This document shows positions 17,173-25,771 of a stretch of DNA of 64,000 bases, piece by piece (position 1 is the stretch's first letter; each line of letters starts with the position of its first letter). The notes under the pieces were generated by a model. That model ran no database searches. It was not told the origin of the DNA and was given only the letters and a program-made list of their open reading frames with translations. The position numbers were made by a program, and so were the translations under genes. Origin of the DNA: Nocardioides sp. Root240 (GTDB lineage: Bacteria; Actinomycetota; Actinomycetes; Propionibacteriales; Nocardioidaceae); the NCBI RefSeq assembly GCF_001428825.1, contig NZ_LMIT01000010.1:363256-427255 (forward strand). The letters run 5' to 3'.

Positions 17173-18284
17173 CCCTGACCGAACCCACCGGCACCGCGCC
17201 CAGCCCCGACGGGGTGCTGCGGCTGCACGCGGAGGACGAGTACGCCCACGAGCTCGCCGCCCTGGCGGTCGCCGACGACCGACCGCGCCCGCCGCAGTGG
17301 CGGCTCTCGCCGTGGGCCGTCACGACCTACCTCCTCGGCGGGACGCTCGACGACGGCACCGTCATCACCCCCAAGTACGTCGGCGCGCGGCGCCTGATGG
17401 AGATCGCGGTCGCGTCGCTGGCGACCGACCGGGCACTGCTGCTGCTCGGCGTCCCCGGCACCGCGAAGTCCTGGGTGAGCGAGCACCTCGCGGCGGCGAT
17501 CAGCGGGAGCTCGACGCTCGTCGTGCAGGGCACCGCCGGGACGCCCGAGGAGTCGCTGCGCTTCGCCTGGAACTACGCCCGACTGCTCGCCGAGGGACCC
17601 TCGCGCGCCGCCCTGGTGCCGAGCCCGGTGATGCGCGCGATGGAGACCGGCGCGCTGGTGCGGGTCGAGGAGCTGACGCGCATCCCGGCCGACGTCCAGG
17701 ACGCGCTGATCTCGATCCTGTCCGAGAAGACGCTGCCGCTGCCCGAGCTCGACGACGAGGTCCAGGCCCGTCGCGGCTTCAACGTCATCGCCACCGCCAA
17801 CAACCGCGACAAGGGCGTCAACGAGCTGTCGTCGGCGCTCAAGCGACGGTTCAACACCCTGGTGCTGCCGCTGCCCGACACCCTCGAGGAGGAGGTCGAG
17901 ATCGTCCGCACCCGGGTGTCCTCGATCGGCCGCGGCCTCGAGCTGCCCGAGGAGCTCGCCGCCACACCGGAGATCGAGCGGGTGGTGACGATCTTCCGCG
18001 AGCTGCGCGGCGGGATGACCCTCAACCAGCGCACGACCGTGAAGTCGCCGACGAGCACGCTCTCGACCGCCGAGGCGATCTCGGTGATGACCAACGGCGT
18101 CGCGCTGGCCGCCCACTTCGGCGACGGCACGGTCCGCGCCGAGGACCTCGCGGCCAGCCTCACCGGCGCGGTCGTGAAGGACCCGGTGCAGGACGTCATC
18201 GTGTGGCAGGAGTACCTCGAGACCGTCGTGAAGGACCGCCCCGAGTGGGCCGACCTCTACCGCGCCTGCCGGGAGCTGACCTGA
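17169..18284 (+). CDS. MoxR-type AAA+ ATPase (YehL-like)
   Basis: This 371-aa AAA+ protein has Walker A LLGVPGTAKSWV (about residues 97-108), a Walker B-like region (LVRVEELTRIPADVQDALISIL), sensor 1 (NVIATANNRDKGV) and the arginine-finger region ALKRRFN. The GTAKS loop and VEELTR signature are typical of MoxR proteins, which form hexamers and remodel partner proteins, commonly together with a VWA protein. Here the VWA partner is two genes downstream. It overlaps both neighbours, by ATGA upstream and by up to 40 nt downstream. It fits YehL of E. coli in length and context. Confidence 0.88.
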   Translation: MTLTEPTGTAPSPDGVLRLHAEDEYAHELAALAVADDRPRPPQWRLSPWAVTTYLLGGTLDDGTVITPKYVGARRLMEIAVASLATDRALLLLGVPGTAKSWVSEHLAAAISGSSTLVVQGTAGTPEESLRFAWNYARLLAEGPSRAALVPSPVMRAMETGALVRVEELTRIPADVQDALISILSEKTLPLPELDDEVQARRGFNVIATANNRDKGVNELSSALKRRFNTLVLPLPDTLEEEVEIVRTRVSSIGRGLELPEELAATPEIERVVTIFRELRGGMTLNQRTTVKSPTSTLSTAEAISVMTNGVALAAHFGDGTVRAEDLAASLTGAVVKDPVQDVIVWQEYLETVVKDRPEWADLYRACRELT

Positions 18285-20503
18285 GCGCCTCGCCGGCACC
18301 GACGCCGCGCGTTGAGGTCCTCGGCATCCGTCACCACGGCCCGGGCTCGGCGCGTTCGGTCGCCGGCGCGCTCGACGAGCTCGCGCCGACGGCCGTGGTG
18401 ATCGAGGGGCCACCCGAGCTCGACGCGTTGACGGCGTACGTCGACGAGGGCCTCGTGCCGCCGGTGGCCGGCCTGGCCTATGTCACCGCCGAGCCGTGGC
18501 GCGCCGCGTTCTACCCGATGGCAGCCTTCTCCCCGGAGTGGGTGGCCCTGCGCTGGGCGGTCGAGCACGACGTACCCGTGCGCTTCGCCGACCTGCCGGC
18601 CGCCAACGCGCTGGCTCCGGCGGAGGGCGACGACGCGGAGGCGGAGCCGGAGCGCACCGACCCGATCACGCTCCTCGCCACCACCGCCGGGTACGACGAC
18701 CCGGAGCGCTGGTGGGAGGACGCGGTCGAGCATCGCGCCCCGTCGTCCCTGGCGAGGTTCGCCCTGCTCCGCGAGGCGATGACGCAGGCCCGTGCCGCGG
18801 CTCCGGTCAGCGCCGACAACCTGCGCCGCGAAGCGGCGATGCGCAAGGTGATCCGCGCGGTGGTCAAGGACGGCCACGAGCGGGTCGCGGTCGTGTGCGG
18901 CGCCTACCACGCGCCCGTCCTCGACCCAGCGACCTTCCCTTCGCAGTCCGCCGACAACAAGCTGCTCGCCGGGCTGCCGAAGGTGAAGGTCACCGCGACC
19001 TGGGCGCCGTGGACCGCGGGCCGGCTGGCCTACGCGAGCGGGTACGGCGCCGGCGTCACCTCACCGGGCTGGTACCAGCACCTCTTCGCCTGCTGGGCCG
19101 AGGGCCGGCCCGACGACGTGGTGCCCGGCTGGTTGACCCGGGTCGCCCGGGCACTGCGCGACGACGGGCTCGACGCGGCGCCGGCGACCGTCGTCGAGGC
19201 GGTGCTGCTGGCCGAGGCCCTCGCCGCGGTCCGCGGGCGGCCCAGCGCGGGCCTCGACGAGCTGATGGACGCCAGCCAGACGGTGCTGTGCGGCGGCTCC
19301 GCCGTACCGCTGGTGCTGGTGCAGCGGCGGCTGGTGATCGGCGAGGAGCTCGGCCAGGTGCCCGACGGGGTGCCGCTGGTGCCGCTCGCCGAGGACCTCG
19401 CGCGCACCCAGCGCTCGCTCCGGATGAAGCCGTCGCCGACCCCGACCTCCGTCACGCTCGACCTGCGCAAGGAGGCTCAGCTCGGGCGCTCCCTGCTGCT
19501 CCACCGCCTGACCCTGCTCGGCATCCCGTGGGGGGTCCCGGGCGATGCCGGCCGCACGACCGGCACGTTCAAGGAGGCCTGGGACCTCGAGTGGCAGCCG
19601 GAGTTCGCCGTCGCGCTGATCGAGGCCGGGCTGCTCGGCACGACCGTCGTGGGGGCGGCCGAGGCGCGGGTCCGCGAGGCGGCGGCCGAGGCGAAGGACC
19701 TGGCGACCCTCGGCAGGCTGGTCGAGCAGGCGCTCGTCGCCGACCTGCCGGGCGCGCTCGCGACCGTCGTCGACAGCCTCGCCGCGGCGACCGCCCACCA
19801 GCACGACACCCGCTCGCTGCTCGACGCGGTCGAGCCCCTGGCCCGCACCCAGCGCTACGGCGACGTCCGCAGGGCCGACGTCGGCCGGGTCCGGGAGGTG
19901 CTGCAGACCGTCGTGGTCCGCGCGTGCGTCGAGCTCCGCTCGGCCTGTGCCGCCCTCGACGACGACGCCGCGGCCGCGCTGCGAGCCTCGATCGACGCGG
20001 CCCAGCGCGGCATCGCGCTCGTCGGCGTCGGCCGGGACCGCTGGCGCGAGGCCCTCGCCGGGGTCGCCGCCGACGACCGGATCCACGGCGCGGTCGCGGG
20101 CCGGGTCAACCGGATCCTGCTCGACGGCGGCCACCTGACCTCCGGGCGCGCGGCCGAGCGACTCAGCCGCCAGCTCTCCCGCGGCTCCTCCCCCACCCAC
20201 GCCGCCGCCTGGCTCGACGGTTTCCTCGACGGCGAGGCCGTGCTGCTCCTCCACGACCCGACACTCCTCGCCCTGGTCGACACCTGGCTGGGCGAGGTGG
20301 ACGAGTCGGTGTTCGAGGACCTGCTGCCGTTGCTGCGTCGTACCTTCTCCCGGTTCGCGCCCGCCGAGCGCCGCCAGGTCGCGACCCGCGTCCGGCACCT
20401 CGGCAGCGAGCACGTCGACGCGGCGCGCGACCTCGACCTGGCCGCGGGCCGTGCCGCCGCGCTGCGCGTGGCGGGCCTGCTCGGCCTGGAGGTGACCCGA
20501 TGA
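18245..20503 (+). CDS. DUF5682 family protein (YehM-like)
   Basis: This roughly 740-752-aa protein begins with VEVLGIRHHGPGSARSV, the conserved opening of DUF5682, and has EGPPELDALT near residue 50 and VVCGAYHAPVL near 220. The N-terminal ~240 residues look like a TraB/haem-uptake-like fold (HHGPGS, GAYH); this is inference from motifs. The remainder is helical. No membrane segment is seen. The start is odd: the first usual codon is GTG 18245, overlapping MoxR by 40 nt, yet a CTG at 18281 gives a CTGA overlap exactly like the ATGA junctions elsewhere in this operon. The next gene begins in an ATGA overlap. Confidence 0.78.
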   Translation: MGRPLPRLPGADLSASPAPTPRVEVLGIRHHGPGSARSVAGALDELAPTAVVIEGPPELDALTAYVDEGLVPPVAGLAYVTAEPWRAAFYPMAAFSPEWVALRWAVEHDVPVRFADLPAANALAPAEGDDAEAEPERTDPITLLATTAGYDDPERWWEDAVEHRAPSSLARFALLREAMTQARAAAPVSADNLRREAAMRKVIRAVVKDGHERVAVVCGAYHAPVLDPATFPSQSADNKLLAGLPKVKVTATWAPWTAGRLAYASGYGAGVTSPGWYQHLFACWAEGRPDDVVPGWLTRVARALRDDGLDAAPATVVEAVLLAEALAAVRGRPSAGLDELMDASQTVLCGGSAVPLVLVQRRLVIGEELGQVPDGVPLVPLAEDLARTQRSLRMKPSPTPTSVTLDLRKEAQLGRSLLLHRLTLLGIPWGVPGDAGRTTGTFKEAWDLEWQPEFAVALIEAGLLGTTVVGAAEARVREAAAEAKDLATLGRLVEQALVADLPGALATVVDSLAAATAHQHDTRSLLDAVEPLARTQRYGDVRRADVGRVREVLQTVVVRACVELRSACAALDDDAAAALRASIDAAQRGIALVGVGRDRWREALAGVAADDRIHGAVAGRVNRILLDGGHLTSGRAAERLSRQLSRGSSPTHAAAWLDGFLDGEAVLLLHDPTLLALVDTWLGEVDESVFEDLLPLLRRTFSRFAPAERRQVATRVRHLGSEHVDAARDLDLAAGRAAALRVAGLLGLEVTR

Positions 20504-21690
20504 CCGACCGCGACCTCCCGACCCGTTGGCGACTGGTGCTCGGCGGCGACGAGGCCGACCCGGCCGACGTACCGCTCTCGGCCGAGGACCTGGTCCGCGA
20601 CCGCGCCCTCGCCCAGCTGTACGACGGCCAGGGCAGGGGCAACCGCGGCAAGGGCTCCGGCCCGCGGACCGCCGGCCTCGGCACGTCCGCGCCGAGCGTG
20701 AACCGCTGGCTCGGCGACATCCGGACCTACTTCCCGTCCTCGGTCGTGCAGGTGATGCAGGCCGACGCGATGGACCGGCTCGGCCTCCACCAGCTGCTCC
20801 TCGAGCCCGAGACGATGGCGGCGGTCCAGCCCGACCTCAACCTGGTGACGACGCTGGTCGGCCTCAACCGGGTGATCCCCGAGCACAGCCGGGCCACCGC
20901 GCGCGCCGTGGTCCGCGCCGTCACCGACCAGCTCGAGCAGCGGCTGCGGAGCAGGACGGTCCAGGCGATCACCGGCGCCGTCGACCGCGCGGCCCGCACC
21001 CGTCGCCCGCGCCACCACGAGATCGACTGGCGGCGCACCATCGGCGCGAACCTCAAGCACTACCTCCCCGACCACCGGACCGTCGTCCCGGAGCGGCTGC
21101 TGGGCAACGCCCGCCGCAGCCGCCAGACCCAGCGCCACATCATCTTGTGCATCGACCAGTCCGGCTCGATGGCCGAGTCGGTGGTCCACTCCAGCGTCTT
21201 CGGTGCCGTGCTCGCGTCCTTGCGCGCGGTGTCGACGCGGCTGGTCGCCTTCGACACCGAGGTCGTCGACCTGACCGACGAGATCGAGGACCCCGTCGAC
21301 GTGCTCTTCGGCGTCCAGCTCGGCGGCGGCACCGACATCAACCGCGCCCTCGCCTACTGCCAGTCGCTGATCGAGCGGCCGGAGGAGACCGTGCTGGTGC
21401 TGATCAGCGACCTCTACGAGGGCGGGATCGCCGAGGAGATGCTGCGCCGCGCCCACGCGATCACCTCGTCGGGCGCGGTCATGGTCGCCCTGCTCGCCCT
21501 CAGCGACTCGGGCGCGCCGTCGTACGACGTCGAGCATGCCGCCGCGCTGTCGGCCATCGGGGTCCCGGCGTTCGCGTGCACGCCCGACCAGTTCCCCGAC
21601 CTGATGGCCGCCGCGATCGAGAAGCAGGACCTGGCCCAGTGGGCGGCCGCGAACGACATCGCGATCGCGGGGCCGCCGGCCGAGGAGTAG
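20500..21690 (+). CDS. VWA domain protein (YehP-like)
   Basis: This 396-aa protein carries a von Willebrand factor A domain in its C-terminal half with a complete metal site: CIDQSGSMAES (DxSxS) near residue 219, GGGTDIN supplying the Thr near 280, and LISDLYEG supplying the distal Asp. The N-terminal ~200 residues are helical. MoxR ATPases load or remodel VWA partners, so this is the expected mate of the AAA+ protein in the same operon; the pairing matches YehP with YehL. It is the last gene; the convergent heptad-repeat gene ends 1 nt away. Confidence 0.88.
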   Translation: MTDRDLPTRWRLVLGGDEADPADVPLSAEDLVRDRALAQLYDGQGRGNRGKGSGPRTAGLGTSAPSVNRWLGDIRTYFPSSVVQVMQADAMDRLGLHQLLLEPETMAAVQPDLNLVTTLVGLNRVIPEHSRATARAVVRAVTDQLEQRLRSRTVQAITGAVDRAARTRRPRHHEIDWRRTIGANLKHYLPDHRTVVPERLLGNARRSRQTQRHIILCIDQSGSMAESVVHSSVFGAVLASLRAVSTRLVAFDTEVVDLTDEIEDPVDVLFGVQLGGGTDINRALAYCQSLIERPEETVLVLISDLYEGGIAEEMLRRAHAITSSGAVMVALLALSDSGAPSYDVEHAAALSAIGVPAFACTPDQFPDLMAAAIEKQDLAQWAAANDIAIAGPPAEE

Positions 21691-21691
21691 C

Positions 21692-22090
21692 TCAGGCAGC
21701 CGTCGAGCCGAGCAGGTGCTGCTTGACGAGGGTCATGTCGGCCTCGAGGTGGGACAGTCGCAGGTCGGTCATCTCCGTGCCGTGGTGGACCTTGTCGTCG
21801 AGGGCGTCGAAGCGGCGGTCGAGGGCGTCGAAACGGCCGTCCATCGCGTCGAAACGGCCGTCCATCGCGTCGAAACGGCCGTCCATCGCGTCGAAACGAA
21901 CGTCCATCGCGACCAGCCGGGCTGAGAGCCGCTGCTCACTCGCGCCGACGGCGTCCGTCACGACCTCCTGCGCGATGGTGCGCATCTGGCGGGTCAGCGT
22001 TGTCACCAGCCAGCGCAGCGTGGCCACACCCGTCGCCACCACGACGGCGACGCCGAGGATGGCTGCAGTCCAGGTGTTCACGGTGTCCAT
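21692..22090 (-). CDS. membrane-anchored coiled-coil repeat protein
   Basis: This 132-aa protein has an N-terminal membrane helix (about residues 6-27, TAAILGVAVVVATGVATLRWL) followed by a cytosolic coiled coil. Residues about 62-96 are five near-identical 7-residue units of the form RFDAMDG, ending in RRFDALDDKV. A heptad with Phe and Met/Leu at core positions supports a coiled coil. Similar proteins are usually labelled hypothetical or DUF1640-like. The ATG at 22090 has GGGAAGGGG just upstream. It lies tail to tail with the VWA operon; a link to it is not shown. Confidence 0.7.
   Translation of the reverse strand: MDTVNTWTAAILGVAVVVATGVATLRWLVTTLTRQMRTIAQEVVTDAVGASEQRLSARLVAMDVRFDAMDGRFDAMDGRFDAMDGRFDALDRRFDALDDKVHHGTEMTDLRLSHLEADMTLVKQHLLGSTAA
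21804..21908. repeat. 21-bp tandem repeat, five units
   Basis: Five 21-bp units lie head to tail inside the coiled-coil gene. The middle three (21825-21887) are identical and the outer two are diverged. Exact identity at synonymous sites points to recent expansion by slippage or recombination. Confidence 0.9.
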
Positions 22091-22191
22091 GGTGCCCCTT
22101 CCCGAAGGATCGGTCGAGGCGAAGGTACGTCGGTTCCCCGCGGGCCGCAGGCGGAGCGCATCGGCCTGTGGAGAAACCACCGCGGAAGGGC

Positions 22192-22737
22192 TCAGGCCTG
22201 CGCGGCCGCCCGGGCCGCGTCGAGCTCGGCCTTGGTCAGCACCGCGCGCACCTCGAGCGACACGTCGGCCAGCGGGTTCTCGCCGGCCGGGCTGCGGTCG
22301 ATCGCGCAGACGACGGTGTCGACGATCGCACCACCCGCGCGCAGCGCGTTCGTCGCGTCGCGCACCGCACCGCCGGTGGTGATCACGTCCTCGATCAGCA
22401 CGATCCGCCTGCCGTCGAACAACGGGCCCTCGGCCAGCTTGGCGGTGCCGTACTCCTTGGCCTTCTTGCGCACGAACACGACCGGGATGCCGACGAGCTG
22501 GCTCACCGCCGTGGCGATCGGGATGCCGCCCATCTCCAGGCCGCCGAGCAGCTCGGCGTCGCCCGGCAACAGCTGCGCGACCTCCCGGGCCACCCGCGCG
22601 AGCAGCTGCGGGTCCGCCTCGAAGAGGTACTTGTCGAAGTACTCGTTGCTCACCTGGCCGGACCGGAGGGTGAACTCACCCGTCAGGCGGCAGGTGGCGT
22701 CGATGTCGGCGGCGAGGGCGGTGTCCGTGGTCGTCAC
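22192..22737 (-). CDS. pyrE: orotate phosphoribosyltransferase
   Basis: This 181-aa enzyme joins orotate to PRPP to make orotidine monophosphate, the fifth step of pyrimidine synthesis. The PRPP-binding motif IVLIEDVITTGGAV lies at about residues 113-126, and the family block EMGGIPIATAVS plus the loop VRKKAKEYGTAK are intact. Length is normal for the single-domain bacterial form. The start is GTG 22737. It is only 10 nt after the end of the secreted Ig-like protein gene on the same strand. Confidence 0.92.
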   Translation of the reverse strand: MTTTDTALAADIDATCRLTGEFTLRSGQVSNEYFDKYLFEADPQLLARVAREVAQLLPGDAELLGGLEMGGIPIATAVSQLVGIPVVFVRKKAKEYGTAKLAEGPLFDGRRIVLIEDVITTGGAVRDATNALRAGGAIVDTVVCAIDRSPAGENPLADVSLEVRAVLTKAELDAARAAAQA

Positions 22738-22747
22738 GGGTTTCAGG

Positions 22748-24472
22748 CTAGTGCGACCGCACCCGTCCGAACGACAGGGTCCGGTACGTCGCCCGGTAGC
22801 CGGGCGTGCCCACGGCCACCCGCACCGCCACTGTCCGGCCCCGCCACGCCCGCCTGAGCACCAGCTGCCGCGTGGTCGCGCCCGCGACGGCCCGACCGCC
22901 GACGTACCACCGGTAGGTGGCGCGGAGCCGGTGTGCCCTGCCGTCGGCGGAGTAGGCCGGCGCGGTCACTCCCACGGTCCGCCCCACGCGGGGCGTGCCG
23001 GACCGCACCGGCCACCGGGTGATCCAGGCGGCCGGGATCGTGCCCGGCACCACGACCGGGGTCTGCGAGGACAGCGAGGTGCCGGGACCGGTGAACCACG
23101 TCGGGTGATCGGCCGTGACCTCGACCCGGAGCCGGGCGCCGAGGTCGGCCGGCGTGACGACGTAGGTCGCCGACGTGGCGCCGGGGATCGGCGTCGCTCC
23201 GCGGAACCACCGCCAGGTGTGGGAGTACGTCGGCGCCGTCGGCCGCCAGGAACCGGCGGTGGCGGTGAGCCTTCGCCCGACGGCGACCGTGCCGGTCACG
23301 GTCGGCGGCGCCACGGCCAGCGGCGTGGTGTTCTCGACGACGACCGTCGGCGAGTCGATGGGCGCACCGTTGTACGCCCAGCCCGGCGCCGGCACCGCCC
23401 GGACGGAGATCCCGACCTCCCAGCCGTCGTCCATCCCGTTCAGCACGTACGTCGGCGCGGTGGCACCGTCGACCGCGACCCCGTTGCGGTACCACTGGAA
23501 GCGCGTCCGCACGGTCGGGTCCGACCAGACCACGTCGCTGTGCGCCGTCAGCGTGCGGCCCCACTCCGGGGCGCCGGTCAACGTCACCCCGCCGCTCGCG
23601 TGTCCCACCTCGAACCCGAAGGAGTACGTGCCGGCGTCGTGGCCCGCCCCGACCCGGTAGCCCAGGTCGAGCAGGCCGATGGACCCGGCACCGAAGGCGG
23701 TCCCGCCCGCGCCGCCGACGGCGCTGCTCAGGCCGCCGGTCGCGAACGAGAAGGCGTAGCCGTGGCCGGTCTCGTCGACGAAGCGCACGGCGTACCTGTG
23801 CTCCCACGGCGGGGAGATCAGGTCGAACTCGAACGTGCCCGTCGCGTCGAGGGTCTGCGCGGGCACGCCGGCGACCCGGTACCAGCCGCCGGGGACCTGC
23901 GGATACCAGGCACCGCCGTCCTCGCGCCACAACTCGGCCACCACGCCCGCGGTGGTGTGCCCGGCCGGCGCGGCGACCTTCCCCGTGTACGGGTACGTCG
24001 GGAAGCTCGTCAGCAGCGGCACGGACTCCAGGTCGGTGGCGGCCCCGTCCGTCACCGACAGCGCCGTCGCCCCGGTGATGGTCAGGGCGCCGATCCCGCC
24101 GTCGTACGCACACACGCCGGCCGGCGCCGCGCCCGGCCCGGACCACCAGCGGTCCCGCCCGTCGCAGGTGTTCATGTCCGACCACGACGTGCCGTAGCCG
24201 ACGTAGTAGCTGCCGGTGGGCAGGCCGGTGACGGCGAAGCTGCCGTCCGGTTCGGTCCAGTCGGTCGCGACCCGGTGGTACGCCGGATCGCTCGCCGACA
24301 CCACGACCACCTGGACCACCTGGACGTCGTAGCCGGCGGGGACGGTGACCGTGCCGGTGATCGAGCCGGTCCCGGCCGCGCGGGCCGGCGTCGCCGCACC
24401 CGCGACGAGCACCAGGGACGGCGCGAGGACCGCCGCCAGGGCAGCGAGGAAGGTCAGGAGTCTCCGGCTCAC
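22748..24472 (-). CDS. secreted protein with Ig-like repeat domains
   Basis: This 574-aa protein begins with a signal peptide (MSRRLLTFLAALAAVLAPSLVLVAGAATPARA, cut after ARA near residue 32). Residues about 35-130 resemble a carboxypeptidase-regulatory-like beta domain (SITGTVTVPAG, PDGSFAVTGLPTGSYYVGY). From about 300 come repeats of the type TLTAHSDVVWSDPTVRTRFQW...GATAPTYVL and RLTATAGSWRPTAPTYSHTW...GATSATYVV, common in surface proteins of Nocardioides and relatives. The C-terminus is basic with no LPXTG motif, so it is secreted or loosely held. No enzyme motif is seen. The GTG start at 24472 opens the signal peptide. Confidence 0.82.
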   Translation of the reverse strand: MSRRLLTFLAALAAVLAPSLVLVAGAATPARAAGTGSITGTVTVPAGYDVQVVQVVVVSASDPAYHRVATDWTEPDGSFAVTGLPTGSYYVGYGTSWSDMNTCDGRDRWWSGPGAAPAGVCAYDGGIGALTITGATALSVTDGAATDLESVPLLTSFPTYPYTGKVAAPAGHTTAGVVAELWREDGGAWYPQVPGGWYRVAGVPAQTLDATGTFEFDLISPPWEHRYAVRFVDETGHGYAFSFATGGLSSAVGGAGGTAFGAGSIGLLDLGYRVGAGHDAGTYSFGFEVGHASGGVTLTGAPEWGRTLTAHSDVVWSDPTVRTRFQWYRNGVAVDGATAPTYVLNGMDDGWEVGISVRAVPAPGWAYNGAPIDSPTVVVENTTPLAVAPPTVTGTVAVGRRLTATAGSWRPTAPTYSHTWRWFRGATPIPGATSATYVVTPADLGARLRVEVTADHPTWFTGPGTSLSSQTPVVVPGTIPAAWITRWPVRSGTPRVGRTVGVTAPAYSADGRAHRLRATYRWYVGGRAVAGATTRQLVLRRAWRGRTVAVRVAVGTPGYRATYRTLSFGRVRSH

Positions 24473-24535
24473 CGGGCCAGTCTCGACAGGTCCGCGCGCC
24501 GGTGCGTCAGGGTTCGACCCCAACAACACCGGGCT

Positions 24536-24585
24536 GGGCATGTGCCGGGCGGCTTCAGGGCCGCCAGGCGTTGCCTGACATGCCC
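24536..24585. repeat. nested inverted repeat upstream of aminotransferase
   Basis: GGGCATGT (24536-24543) pairs with ACATGCCC (24578-24585), enclosing a second pair GGCGGC/GCCGCC. The structure ends right at the TAGGGT box of the aminotransferase gene, so it may be an operator or a terminator for upstream reading. Confidence 0.4.
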
Positions 24586-24591
24586 TAGGGT
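24586..24591 (+). promoter_or_regulatory. -10 box TAGGGT, leaderless promoter
   Basis: TAGGGT ends 7 nt before the GTG at 24599; no ribosome site is seen. Confidence 0.5.
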
Positions 24592-24598
24592 CGGGGCC

Positions 24599-25768
24599 GT
24601 GCCTTCCGCAGCCCGTCGCGTCGCCGGCATGGGCGAGACGATCTTCGCCGAGATGTCCGCGCTCGCCGTCCGTACCGGTGCGGTCAACCTCGGGCAGGGG
24701 TTCCCCGACACCGACGGCCCGGTCGAGCTGCTCGACGCCGCGGTCGCTGCCCTGCACGGCGGTGCCAACCAGTACGCGCCCGGGATCGGGATCCCCGCGC
24801 TGCGGCAGGCGATCGCCCGCCACCAGCAGCGGCACTACGGCATCGAGCTCGACCCCGACCGGCAGGTCGTGGTGACGACCGGGTGCACCGAGGCGATCGC
24901 GGGGGCACTGCTGGGCCTGGTCGACCCGGGCGACGAGGTGGTCGTGCTGGAGCCGTACTACGACTCGTACACCGCGATCATCGACTTCGCCGGCGGCGTA
25001 CGGCGCCCGGTGACGCTGCGGGCGCCGGACTTCCGGCTCGACCCCGACGAGCTCGCTGCCGCGGTCTCGCCGCGGACCAAGCTGATCCTGCTCAACACCC
25101 CGCACAACCCGACCGGCCGGGTGCTCGACGCCGACGAGCTCGCCGCCGTCGCGCGGGTGGCGCAGGAGCACGACCTGCTGGTCGTCACCGACGAGGTCTA
25201 CGAGCACCTCGCCCTCGACGGTCAGCACGTGCCGATCTCGACCCTGCCGGGCATGGCCGAGCGCACGCTGACCCTCTCCAGCGCGGGCAAGTCGTACTCC
25301 GTGACCGGCTGGAAGGTCGGCTGGGCGACCGGGCCGGGCGAGCTCGTCGCGGCCGTGACCGCGGCGAAGCAGTGGCTGACGTTCACCTCCGGGGCGCCCC
25401 TGCAGCCCGCGGTCGCGCACGCGCTCGACCACCAGCCCGACTTCCCGGCCCGCCTCGCGGCCTCGCTGCGGGAGCGGCGTGACGAGCTGGTCGGCGGCCT
25501 GCGCGCGGCCGGGCTGACGACGTACTCGCCCCAGGGGACCTACTTCGCCACGACCGACGTCACCGACCTCGGCTGGGCGAGCGGCGGCGACTTCTGCCGG
25601 GCGCTGCCCGGGCGGGCGGGGGTGGTGGCGATCCCGTCGGAGGTGTTCTACGACGCCCCGGACGCGCCCGGCGCCGGCCGGCACCTGGTCCGGTGGGCGT
25701 TCTGCAAGCGGCCCGAGGTGATCGCCGAGGCGGTCCGACGGCTGGCAGCCGCCGACCTCACGGCCTGA
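24599..25768 (+). CDS. class I/II PLP aminotransferase (DapC-like)
   Basis: This 389-aa enzyme is a fold-type I aminotransferase. Signatures are NLGQGFPDTDGP and NQYAPGIGIPALRQAIA (N-terminal), NTPHNPTGRVLD (Asn/Pro site), VTDEVYEHL and the PLP lysine in SSAGKSYSVTGWKVGW. Close relatives include actinobacterial N-succinyldiaminopimelate aminotransferase DapC (lysine and peptidoglycan synthesis) and kynurenine/methionine aminotransferases with the same NLGQGFPD start; sequence alone does not separate them. GTG 24599 is 7 nt after TAGGGT. It converges with the next gene, 3 nt apart. Confidence 0.85.
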   Translation: MPSAARRVAGMGETIFAEMSALAVRTGAVNLGQGFPDTDGPVELLDAAVAALHGGANQYAPGIGIPALRQAIARHQQRHYGIELDPDRQVVVTTGCTEAIAGALLGLVDPGDEVVVLEPYYDSYTAIIDFAGGVRRPVTLRAPDFRLDPDELAAAVSPRTKLILLNTPHNPTGRVLDADELAAVARVAQEHDLLVVTDEVYEHLALDGQHVPISTLPGMAERTLTLSSAGKSYSVTGWKVGWATGPGELVAAVTAAKQWLTFTSGAPLQPAVAHALDHQPDFPARLAASLRERRDELVGGLRAAGLTTYSPQGTYFATTDVTDLGWASGGDFCRALPGRAGVVAIPSEVFYDAPDAPGAGRHLVRWAFCKRPEVIAEAVRRLAAADLTA

Positions 25769-25771
25769 CCG

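Noticed and set aside
21804..21908. Possible CRISPR array
   Set aside because: Units are 21-bp direct tandem repeats with no spacers, inside a coding sequence, and no cas gene is present.
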